A stretch of DNA of 21,881 bases, taken from positions 1-21,881 of the forward strand of contig CAIKXW010000204.1 in assembly GCA_903831485.1 (NCBI GenBank), given 5' to 3'. This document shows, piece by piece, positions 16,075 through 21,881 of this stretch. How positions within the stretch are numbered: the stretch's first letter is position 1; each line of letters begins with the position of its first letter. The position numbers and the translations under genes were made by a program. The notes beneath the pieces were generated by a model, which did not search any database, was not told where the DNA came from, and worked only from the letters and a program-made list of their open reading frames with translations. This DNA comes from an uncultured Alphaproteobacteria bacterium (GTDB taxonomy: Bacteria > Pseudomonadota > Alphaproteobacteria > Caulobacterales > Hyphomonadaceae).

Positions 16075-16500
16075 ATGGATCGCGCGTCCGCCCTCGCCTT
16101 GCTTAAAGATGTTCTCGCTGAAACCGTACGGGCCGATGGTCCGGACCTGAATGTCAGGCAGTCTGCCATCTTGCTGCGGGTTTCACTTGAACCCGGGCCG
16201 CACACGGTGCGGGGACTTGCCGAAGCCCTGCAGCTTGGAAAGCCTGCGGTGAGCCGGGCGCTTGATGCGCTTGAAGGCCTCGGATTTGCAACACGGGTCC
16301 CCGATGAGAGCGATCGGCGGAGCGTCCTGGTGCAGAGCACGGCGCGTGGACTTGCGGCGCTCGCAGGGCTTGGCGACCGGGTGATCTCGTGCGAGCGAGC
16401 GCTGGCCTCGGGAAAGGCTCCCGCGCAGCTGCAGCTTTCGCCGCAGTCGCGGCCAAGCCTGCAGGCTAATGAGAGCACCTCCAACTCGCATGCCGCCTGA
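16075..16500 (+). CDS. MarR-family winged-helix transcriptional regulator
   Basis: The 141-residue product has a MarR-type winged helix-turn-helix. NVRQSAILLRVSLEPGPHTV begins it, followed by RGLAEALQLGKPAVSRALDA as the recognition helix and the wing RVPDESDRRSVLV. The residues after about 100 (SCERALASGKAPAQLQLSP onward) are polar and low in complexity; a full second dimerisation helix is not obvious. GGAG lies six bases before ATG 16075. Its 3' end overlaps the NlpC/P60 gene by 32 bases, so the two are translated from one transcript. The ligand and regulated genes are unknown; control of its own unit and the downstream cell-wall peptidase is likely. Confidence 0.85.
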   Translation: MDRASALALLKDVLAETVRADGPDLNVRQSAILLRVSLEPGPHTVRGLAEALQLGKPAVSRALDALEGLGFATRVPDESDRRSVLVQSTARGLAALAGLGDRVISCERALASGKAPAQLQLSPQSRPSLQANESTSNSHAA

Positions 16501-17308
16501 CCGCTGGTCGACAGACCCTCGCCTGAATCCGAAACCCGTATCCGGCCATAGCGAGCGCATGCGCGTTGCGGCCGGATCCGCGGCGTTGCGGCGGGAGCCG
16601 GATGGATCCGCCGAGCAGGTGAATCAGGCCCTGTTTGGCGAACCGGTTCGCGTTCTCGAGAGAGAAGGCGAGTGGGCCTATGTCCAGCTCGGGCTCGACC
16701 ATTATGTCGGGTGGATGCGCCTTGCATCGCTGCAGCCGGCGGGACGGGACGCCACGCATCGGGTGCGGGTGTTGCGGACGTTCATCTACGAGAAGCCGGA
16801 CATGAAGAGCCGGCCGATGCGCCATGCGTCGATGAATGCTCGGATGGCGCTGGAGGAGACGTCTGGGAATTTCGTGCGCATCGAGGGATCGGGCTGGGTG
16901 TTTGCCCGGCATGTTACGCCGCTTGATGACACCGAGACGGATTTTGTCGCCGTGGCGCAGAAGTTTGTCGGCGCGCCTTATCTGTGGGGCGGGCGCGAGA
17001 GCGCGGGCATCGACTGCTCCGGGCTGGTGCAGGTCTCGCTGCAGGCGACCGGGATTTTTCCGCTGCGCGATTCCGACATGCATGAGCAGACGCTTGGCCT
17101 GCCGCTTGAACCGGGCTCTGAGTTCTCCAACATGGAGCGCGGCGACCTCGTGTTCTGGAAGGGGCATGTGGGGATCATGTGCTCGCCGACCATGCTGCTG
17201 CATTCGAGCGCGCGCGACATGCATTGCGAGATCGAGCCGCTGGCGCAGGCGGTCGATCGCATACGCCCGATTGCGGGCGAGGTGCGGAGTGTGCGGCGCT
17301 TCGGGTAA
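16469..17308 (+). CDS. NlpC/P60 cell-wall endopeptidase with SH3-like domains
   Basis: The 279-residue protein has two SH3b-like segments (MRVAAGSAALRREPDGSAEQ to VGWMRLASLQ, and RVLRTFIYEKPDMKSRPM to GWVFARHVTP) and a C-terminal NlpC/P60 papain-like domain with the catalytic triad: C183 in GIDCSGLVQVSLQ, H233 in GHVGIM and H245 in LLHSS. FVGAPYLWGGRESAGIDCSG is the usual entry into the active site. The family cleaves gamma-D-Glu-diamino-acid bonds in peptidoglycan stem peptides. No signal peptide is visible, so cytosolic muropeptide recycling, as proposed for YkfC-type enzymes, is more likely than secretion. ATG 16469 overlaps the MarR gene by 32 bases; ATG 16490 is an alternative. Confidence 0.87.
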   Translation: MRAPPTRMPPDRWSTDPRLNPKPVSGHSERMRVAAGSAALRREPDGSAEQVNQALFGEPVRVLEREGEWAYVQLGLDHYVGWMRLASLQPAGRDATHRVRVLRTFIYEKPDMKSRPMRHASMNARMALEETSGNFVRIEGSGWVFARHVTPLDDTETDFVAVAQKFVGAPYLWGGRESAGIDCSGLVQVSLQATGIFPLRDSDMHEQTLGLPLEPGSEFSNMERGDLVFWKGHVGIMCSPTMLLHSSARDMHCEIEPLAQAVDRIRPIAGEVRSVRRFG

Positions 17309-17439
17309 GCGGGCGCGTTCCCGGCCGCGGGGCGGCGGGGTTGGTTGGGCTTGCGCGCGCGCCGGTTAGACGCCCGTTGAATCTACTCGCGGACGAAGTA
17401 GGTCGCTTCCATTCGGCGGGTGGCGCAACATCAGCGAAG

Positions 17440-17490
17440 TCATTCTCGGCCTTGGGCCAACAGAGATTGTCGGCACAAGCCCGAGAATGA
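17440..17490. repeat. Palindromic repeat element (TCATTCTCGG type)
   Basis: Arms at 17440-17454 and 17476-17490 are complementary over 15 bases with one mismatch, ending TCATTCTCGG and CCGAGAATGA, around a 21-base loop. The minus-strand translation ILGLVPTIS-x-GPRPRMT is one I recognise as the read-through of dispersed palindromic repeats in alphaproteobacterial intergenic regions. Only one copy is in this window, so dispersed-repeat status is from resemblance. Confidence 0.6.
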
Positions 17491-17599
17491 CTCCGTGGGT
17501 GGTGTTGGATTCCAGAGATTGTTTGCCGGACCTCGCCTGGGGCAGAACCTCGCTTGCAGTCACCGTGTGCCAATCACGAAGAGAGCGGTTGCAGATCAT

Positions 17600-17631
17600 C
17601 CCGAGCGTTGTTCGGGCGCCTCGCACGAGGC
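17600..17631. other. Tandem hairpins
   Basis: CCCGA (17600-17604) pairs with TCGGG (17612-17616) around a seven-base loop, and one base later GCCTCG (17618-17623) pairs with CGAGGC (17626-17631) around a two-base loop. They can form on either strand. No T-run follows on the plus strand, so a Rho-independent terminator is not supported; a structured RNA or repeat remnant is possible. Confidence 0.4.
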
Positions 17632-17956
17632 TCACGCGCAGCATCAGCACCGCGCCCAGCAAAGGCTGGATCGCGGCGAGGTCGCGTACTCCAATTGATG
17701 CCGTGCGTGCTCGTGTCATGGGCCGAACCATACGGCCGTGCGGAGGGGGTGCTGGTTTGAATCTTTTTCGCGATCTCTGCGTGCTGCATTTTTGGGGCGT
17801 AGCGCGTTGAAAGTGTTCGGGAGCGAACCTTCTCCATCCCCCAAAAAATGCGCGCGTTTCCGCGAGCGATGCGGGATTTTGGAGGGTGTGTCTTTGCTGC
17901 GCCGGGGATGGCCCAAGCGGTGCATGGCGTCGGGTTGCACGTCGAGGGCCTGGTTA

Positions 17957-18703
17957 ATGGACGCGGATCGGATCGAGCGGGAGCGGGCGTTCCATGACGC
18001 GCGCTTTGCGGGCGGCGAGGACGATCGTTCGGCGCAGATGAAATACTATGTCGCGCTGAAGCCGTGTTTCGATCGCTATGCCAAGCGGCGGGCGGAACTG
18101 GCGAAGGGCGCGGTGGTGCTCGAATATGGCTGCGCGCATGGCGGCAATGCGATTGCGTTGGCTGGCCTGGCGCGCCGCGTTGAAGGCATCGACATTTCGA
18201 AGGAGGCCGTCGCGGCCGGCAATGCGGAGATCGCGGCGCGCGGCATCGCGAATGTGAGGCTGTCGGTGCAGAATGCGGAGGCGATGGACTTCGCCGATGG
18301 CACGTTCGATTTCATTTTCGGCTCGGGCATCCTGCATCACCTCGACTATGCGAAGGCGATGGCGGAGCTGCGGCGCGTGCTGAAGCCGGGCGGCGTGGTG
18401 CTGTTCACCGAGCCGCTGGGGCATAACCCGGCGATTGAGTTCTACCGCAAGCGTACGCCCGAGGCGCGAACACCGGACGAGCATCCGCTGCTGGTCCCGG
18501 ATTTTGCCAAGTTCGACGCGACATTCGAGCGGACGGATGTGCGGCTGTACGGACTGACGTCGCTGGGGTCGGTGCTGTTTCGCAGGACGCCACTGCTGGG
18601 GCTGGTGCGGGGCATCGGGTCGGCAATGGATGCGGTTCTGCTGCGCGTGCCGGGGCTGAAGTGGTGGGCCTGGTATGCGCTGATGGAGGGGAAGCGGGCT
18701 TAG
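17957..18703 (+). CDS. Class I SAM-dependent methyltransferase
   Basis: The 248-residue product has a Rossmann-like methyltransferase core. Motif I is VVLEYGCAHGGNAIALAG (near residues 53-70), the acidic end of strand 2 is VEGIDIS, the adenine-contact segment is VQNAEAMDFADGTFD, motif IV is FIFGSGILHHLDYAKAM, and the post-motif strand is LRRVLKPGGVVLFTEPLGHN. This is the Ubi/COQ5-like methyltransferase-11 type. The C-terminal ~80 residues, with FRRTPLLGLVRGIGSAMDAV near the end, may contact a lipophilic or glycan substrate. The substrate is unknown. ATG 17957 is chosen because the frame upstream is not protein-like and GAGGG lies in the right area. It stands alone on its strand, with a long non-coding stretch before it. 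Confidence 0.87.
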   Translation: MDADRIERERAFHDARFAGGEDDRSAQMKYYVALKPCFDRYAKRRAELAKGAVVLEYGCAHGGNAIALAGLARRVEGIDISKEAVAAGNAEIAARGIANVRLSVQNAEAMDFADGTFDFIFGSGILHHLDYAKAMAELRRVLKPGGVVLFTEPLGHNPAIEFYRKRTPEARTPDEHPLLVPDFAKFDATFERTDVRLYGLTSLGSVLFRRTPLLGLVRGIGSAMDAVLLRVPGLKWWAWYALMEGKRA

Positions 18704-18812
18704 GCGTCGTTCGTTCTTGACCTGAGACAAATGCGGGGCGGCGGAATCCTTTAGCGATGCTGGCGAGGCCCCGTGCAGGTCACACGCATCGGGCGCCGGG
18801 GGAGCCAGCGCC

Positions 18813-19082
18813 GTGAGTCCACAACGCGAAGCCGCCATCGGTTATCTGAGGGCGCAGGTGGCGAAGTATCGCGCAGAGCTCTCCGTATGGCGGAAAAAGG
18901 CCAAGCTGGCCGGCGAGGGCCTGGCGCAGAGCATGATCGTCATGCCCCTGCAGGACCTGATCGAGGACGCCGCCGAATTGCTTGAGCGGTTGCGGTCCAG
19001 GCAGGGCGGTTCGCGCGGTTGCGAAGGCGACGAACAGGGACATGCGGAGCCTGTGGGCGGGGACGTCTCCGGGCAGGCCTGA
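18813..19082 (+). CDS. Small hypothetical protein with a helical N-terminal half
   Basis: I do not recognise this 89-residue product. Residues 1-63 are predicted by eye to be two charged amphipathic helices (AAIGYLRAQVAKYRAELSVW, then LIEDAAELLERLRSR), possibly a coiled coil. The last 27 residues are Gly/Glu-rich and disordered-looking, with one cysteine. The start is GTG 18813 with GGGGGAG upstream. It sits between the methyltransferase and dnaG, with 180 bases before dnaG that contain a promoter-like site, so it is probably not part of the dnaG unit. Helical heptad character is better than chance, but the gene call is moderate. Confidence 0.5.
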   Translation: MSPQREAAIGYLRAQVAKYRAELSVWRKKAKLAGEGLAQSMIVMPLQDLIEDAAELLERLRSRQGGSRGCEGDEQGHAEPVGGDVSGQA

Positions 19083-19136
19083 GCGGCGTCCGCGTCCGGG
19101 ACTCGCATGATTTCAGGGCTTTGGCAGTGCACCGCT

Positions 19137-19173
19137 TGATTCTCGCGAATCAGCGCACAATTCACTGTATAAT
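19137..19173 (+). promoter_or_regulatory. Candidate dnaG promoter: perfect palindrome with two GANTC sites and a TATAAT
   Basis: TGATTC-TCGC-GAATCA (19137-19152) is a perfect palindrome whose arms each contain a GANTC site (19138-19142 and 19147-19151), the methylation target of CcrM in alphaproteobacteria. A consensus -10 hexamer TATAAT lies at 19168-19173, about 90 bases before the dnaG start. No good -35 hexamer lies 16-18 bases upstream of it (the palindrome's right arm occupies that place), so a protein bound to the palindrome or the methylation state could influence this promoter. Function is inferred. Confidence 0.5.
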
Positions 19174-19262
19174 CGTCCACAGGATCGGAGTGGTGGTTGC
19201 TGGCGCGGAATGCGTCCGGCGGCTAGCGCCGGTCATTGGGCCAGAAAGCCACCAGAGTAGCG

Positions 19263-21197
19263 ATGCGGTTCCCGGAGGAATTTCTCAATGAGCTGAAGTC
19301 GCGCGTGCGGCTGTCGGACGTCATTGGGAAAAAGGTGGCGCTGAAGAAGCACGGCAAGGCCGGCGACTGGGTCGGCCTGTCGCCGTTCTCGAGCGAGAAG
19401 ACGCCGAGCTTCCACGTCCACGACACGCGCGGCTTCTACAAATGCTTCTCCACGCAGAAGGGCGGGGACGCGATCACCTTCCTGATGGAGACCGAGCGGC
19501 TGTCGTTCGCGGAGTCGGTCGAGAAGCTGGCGCGGGACTATGGGCTGGAGCTGCCGAAGCAGTCGGCGGCGGAGGTGCAGCAGTACAAGCGGCGCACCAC
19601 GCTGATCGAGTGGGTGGAGAAGGCGTGCCTGTTCTTCGAGGACCAGCTGCGCAAGCCCGCGGGGGCGGCGGCGCGGGAATATCTCGAGAAGCGCGGCTTC
19701 GGGCCTGAGGCGTGGGCGCGGCACAGGATGGGCTTTGCGCCGGATGGCTGGCGCATGCTGCTGGACCTGCTGACCAGGGAAGGCGCGTCGGTCGAGGAGC
19801 TGATCGAGGCGGGGCTTGTGGTGCAGCCGGAAGAGGGGGCGGATGGCAAGTCGCGGCAGCCCTGGGACCGCTTCAGGAACCGGGTGATCTTCCCGATCAC
19901 CGACCATTCGGAGCGGGTGATCGCGTTCGGGGCGCGAACCCTCGAACCCGATGGGAAGCCGAAATACCTCAACTCGTCGGACTCACCGCTCTTCCACAAG
20001 GGACGGACGCTCTACCGCTACATGGCGGCGCGCGAGGCGATGGCGGCGGCGAAGGAGGGGCCTCTCTCGCAGGGGCTGATCGTCACCGAGGGCTATGTCG
20101 ATGCGATCGCGCTGGCGGAGGCGGGGATCGGGTCGGCCGTGGCGCCGCTGGGCACGGCGCTGACCGAGGAGCAGCTGGAGCTGTTGTGGCGGGCGGGGCC
20201 GGAGCCGATCCTATGCTTCGACGGCGACGCGGCTGGCATCCGGGCGGCGTGGCGGGCGTGCGACCGGGCGCTGCCGCTGATCGAGCCGGGCAAGACCCTG
20301 TACTTCGTGCTGCTGCCGGATGGGATGGACCCGGACGACGTGGTGCGGGTGCGCGGGCCGCAGGCGATGCGGGAGATGCTGACCACGGCGCGGCCGCTGG
20401 TCGACCTGCTCTGGCTCCGCGAGCTGGAGGCCGAGCCGCTGGATACCCCCGAGCGGCAGGCCGGATTCGAAGCGCGGCTTATGGCCGCTGTGGCCCTGAT
20501 CAAGCATCCCGGCGTGAAGAAGGCCTATGAGCGCGAGCTGCGCGACCGGCTCTACTGGCACGCCCGCAGTACCCGAAATGGGGCCAATAACGGAGGCAAG
20601 GGGTCTGGAGCGCAGGGGGCGCCGTTAGGGAAGAAAGGGTTCTCGCCCGGTCCGACGGGCTTGGCGGGGCTCAGGCTGGTGGTCCGGGCGATCGAGAGCC
20701 CGCGGATGATGGAACAGGCGCCGGAGGCGCTGGCGAAGGCCGTGTTCGACGATCCTGACGCGGATGCGATCAGAACCGCAGCCTTTGACGTCTACAATGG
20801 GTCCGAAATGCTTGACCGGACTACTGTTGCGGCCCATCTACGTAGCCTTGGCCGCAAGCGGGCTGTCGAGCTTTTGGAAACCTTCCCTGTCGGGCAGCCG
20901 ATGGACCCTTTGTCGAACGAGGGTCGCGACTGGCTTGACGCCATCGGACGGTTCCATGTCGCGAGGACGCTTGCGGTCGAAGTGCAGGCGACGAAACGGG
21001 CTGACGAGGAAGGCGTAGAGATTATGAGCGCCGCCCACCAGGCCAGGATCATGCAGAAAGTGATCGAGCGGCGCAGTGCAAGCCGGTCGGTCGTGGACGA
21101 GGCGATTACCTCACCCGCGAGCGATGGCGCGCAGGATCTCAGGAACGCCATCGGTGGGATGGGGGCCGCTATGGAGTCGAAACGCTCTGAAGACTGA
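19263..21197 (+). CDS. dnaG: DNA primase DnaG with degenerate zinc-binding motif
   Basis: DnaG makes RNA primers at the replication fork. The 644-residue protein has the N-terminal CHC2-type domain, then the catalytic core with the Toprim signatures LIVTEGYVDAIAL (E276) and LCFDGDAAGIRAAW (D320, D322), then DGMDPDDVVR, and a C-terminal helicase-binding region. In the CHC2 domain the four zinc ligands of E. coli DnaG (C40, H43, C61, C64) are here S40, S43, C61 and T64, in GLSPFSSEKTPSF and FYKCFSTQKGGDAI, so the zinc is probably not bound in the standard way. The fold-forming residues around them (EKTPSF, GGDAITFL) are kept. ATG 19263 starts the conserved MRFPEEFLNEL; an upstream TTG at 19236 is not needed. 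It is followed after one base by rpoD, the classic order. Confidence 0.95.
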   Translation: MRFPEEFLNELKSRVRLSDVIGKKVALKKHGKAGDWVGLSPFSSEKTPSFHVHDTRGFYKCFSTQKGGDAITFLMETERLSFAESVEKLARDYGLELPKQSAAEVQQYKRRTTLIEWVEKACLFFEDQLRKPAGAAAREYLEKRGFGPEAWARHRMGFAPDGWRMLLDLLTREGASVEELIEAGLVVQPEEGADGKSRQPWDRFRNRVIFPITDHSERVIAFGARTLEPDGKPKYLNSSDSPLFHKGRTLYRYMAAREAMAAAKEGPLSQGLIVTEGYVDAIALAEAGIGSAVAPLGTALTEEQLELLWRAGPEPILCFDGDAAGIRAAWRACDRALPLIEPGKTLYFVLLPDGMDPDDVVRVRGPQAMREMLTTARPLVDLLWLRELEAEPLDTPERQAGFEARLMAAVALIKHPGVKKAYERELRDRLYWHARSTRNGANNGGKGSGAQGAPLGKKGFSPGPTGLAGLRLVVRAIESPRMMEQAPEALAKAVFDDPDADAIRTAAFDVYNGSEMLDRTTVAAHLRSLGRKRAVELLETFPVGQPMDPLSNEGRDWLDAIGRFHVARTLAVEVQATKRADEEGVEIMSAAHQARIMQKVIERRSASRSVVDEAITSPASDGAQDLRNAIGGMGAAMESKRSED

Positions 21198-21198
21198 T

Positions 21199-21881
21199 GT
21201 GAAGAACAAGGCGAAAGCTCCCATGGCCAAGGGTAAGGCGACTGCGAAGGCGCCAGCCAAGGTCGAAGCGAGGGGTAAGCCTGCTGCCAAGCCTCAACCC
21301 GCAAAGGCGGCGTCGGGCAAGGATTCGAAAAAGCCTCAGCCGGTAAAGCCGGCGATGAAGGGCTCGGCCAAGCCGGTCGCGACACCAAAGCCGCTTGCGG
21401 CCAAGACCCAGCCGGTTAAAGCGCCGCCTCCCAAGGCGTCGGTCAAACCCGCTGCAGTGAAGGAGACCCCGCCGAAAGGCGGGAGTGAGAAGACCGGCAC
21501 GGTGAAGACCCAGCCGGCTAAAGTCGAGACGGCGCGGGAAGGCCGGACTGACAACAAGGGTCTGCGGAGAGACGGAATGGCGAAATCAGACGCGACAGCG
21601 AAACGTAAGTCGGCCCCCGAGGCGACGGACGGACCGCTGCTCGACATGAACGACGCCACGGTGAAGAAATTCATCAAGTCGGCGAAGGCGCGTGGATTCG
21701 TTACCTATGATGAGCTGAACAAGGTTCTGCCATCCGACCAGAATTCGTCCGAGCAGATCGAGGACATCATGTCCCAGCTCTCGGAGATGGGCATCAATGT
21801 CGTCGAGTCGGAAGACTTGGGGAAAAGGCTTGCGCATTCGAACCACCAAAGACTCATTTTCTTTAGAAACTTTTGCGAGCA
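21199..21881 (+). CDS. rpoD: RNA polymerase primary sigma factor RpoD, N-terminal part (cut by window end)
   Basis: The frame opens at GTG 21199, one base after the dnaG stop. The first ~126 residues are Lys/Ala/Pro-rich with recurring K-x-QPVK-like units (KKPQPVKPA, KTQPVKAP, KTQPAKVE). From M127 (21577, with GGAGAG upstream) it reads MAKSDATAKRKSAPEAT, followed by a good sigma-70 region 1.1: LDMNDATVKKFIKSAKARGF, VTYDELNKVLPSDQNSSEQI, EDIMSQLSEMGINVVESED. Region 1.1 keeps free sigma from binding DNA. Either GTG 21199, ATG 21223 or ATG 21577 may be the true start; the Shine-Dalgarno is best at 21577, but the extension itself looks coding. After codon 206 the sequence no longer resembles RpoD. 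The conserved core (regions 1.2-4) lies beyond the window. Confidence 0.85.
   Translation, partial: MKNKAKAPMAKGKATAKAPAKVEARGKPAAKPQPAKAASGKDSKKPQPVKPAMKGSAKPVATPKPLAAKTQPVKAPPPKASVKPAAVKETPPKGGSEKTGTVKTQPAKVETAREGRTDNKGLRRDGMAKSDATAKRKSAPEATDGPLLDMNDATVKKFIKSAKARGFVTYDELNKVLPSDQNSSEQIEDIMSQLSEMGINVVESEDLGKRLAHSNHQRLIFFRNFCE
21817..21881. other. Compositional break at the window end inside rpoD
   Basis: From about 21817 the GC content drops to roughly 43 percent, and the last 36 bases or so are lower still. The frame stays open, but reads DLGKRLAHSNHQRLIFFRNF instead of the acidic stretch that normally follows the VESED end of region 1.1. This looks like a junction to unrelated DNA rather than rpoD. 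Confidence 0.5.

Larger units (their letters stand above)
17309..17956. other. 648-base non-coding stretch with repeats and hairpins
   Basis: No convincing protein gene lies here. Open frames on both strands are short or lack ribosome-binding sites and family features; a 121-codon minus-strand frame (17366-17731) contains the translation of the palindromic repeat and looks like read-through of repeat DNA. Seen in it are a 15-base-arm inverted repeat (17440-17490), tandem hairpins (17600-17631), and an imperfect GCATTTTTGGGG / CCCCCAAAAAATGC inverted pair (17786-17797 and 17838-17851). The region holds the promoter for the methyltransferase gene that follows, though I could not identify it with confidence. 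Confidence 0.6.

Noticed and set aside
15021..16727. Minus-strand frame of 568 codons across pepA and the MarR gene
   Set aside because: Antisense to two recognised genes, composition Arg/Ser/Pro-rich, no family resemblance.
17366..17731. Minus-strand 121-codon frame in the non-coding island
   Set aside because: Contains the translated palindromic repeat and has no domain or convincing ribosome-binding site; treated as repeat/structured DNA, with its leader-like start mentioned as a weak finding.
17738..17956. N-terminal extension of the methyltransferase frame
   Set aside because: Arg/Cys/Ser-rich and unrelated to methyltransferases; the conserved protein begins after ATG 17957.
19136..19153. 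FNR box reading of TTGATTCTCGCGAATCAG
   Set aside because: FNR sites need TTGAT-N4-ATCAA; here the half sites are eight bases apart.
1..21881. CRISPR arrays, tRNA and rRNA genes, complete insertion sequences, prophage genes
   Set aside because: No regularly spaced repeats, cloverleaf-like segments, rRNA-like sequence, transposases or phage structural genes were seen.

Overview
The window is GC-rich, densely packed bacterial DNA and reads as an alphaproteobacterial chromosome. The supporting evidence is a crotonyl-CoA carboxylase/reductase gene and an ethylmalonyl-CoA mutase gene (ethylmalonyl-CoA pathway), a dnaG-rpoD pair, a GluQRS gene, TPR and other lipoproteins, and paired GANTC sites (the CcrM target) upstream of dnaG. 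A Hyphomonadaceae/Caulobacterales-type host is my best guess, but that placement is inference. No rRNA, tRNA, CRISPR array, prophage or complete insertion sequence was seen.

Left part (1-6061): the 5' two thirds of ccr (minus, cut by the window edge); a possible small secreted cysteine-containing protein; a class IV D-amino-acid aminotransferase (plus); an RTX calcium-binding protein gene broken by one in-frame TAG (minus); a stand-alone GIY-YIG domain protein (plus); and the ethylmalonyl-CoA mutase gene (plus). ccr and ecm encode two steps of the same acetyl-CoA assimilation pathway and lie about 3.2 kb apart, divergently oriented, with unrelated genes between them.

Middle part (6062-14547): a minus-strand group of two tandem DUF1801 genes and an SGNH-hydrolase lipoprotein; a plus-strand group of a GNAT acetyltransferase, an overlapping Crp/Fnr regulator, a DUF2892 membrane protein and a CsaA-like tRNA-binding protein; then a minus-strand group of a TadD-like TPR lipoprotein, a 672-residue lipoprotein of unknown function, GluQRS and an EamA transporter. 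A perfect GTGAC-TTG-GTCAC palindrome lies over the stop codon of the Crp/Fnr gene, upstream of the DUF2892 gene, and is a plausible operator.

Right part (14643-21881): an M17 leucyl aminopeptidase; a MarR regulator overlapping an NlpC/P60 cell-wall peptidase with SH3-like domains; a roughly 650-bp non-coding stretch with a palindromic repeat and tandem hairpins; a SAM methyltransferase; a small hypothetical protein; and dnaG followed one base later by rpoD. The primase has lost three of the four zinc ligands of its CHC2 finger. RpoD starts with a Lys/Ala/Pro-rich extension before region 1.1, and the last ~65 bases of the window depart abruptly in composition and sequence from what an rpoD gene should have there.

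I did not find a clear new multi-gene system. The most worthwhile leads are the rpoD discontinuity and extension, the degenerate primase finger, the interrupted RTX gene, the Crp/DUF2892 unit with its palindrome, the palindrome/promoter ahead of dnaG, and the structured non-coding island at 17309-17956.
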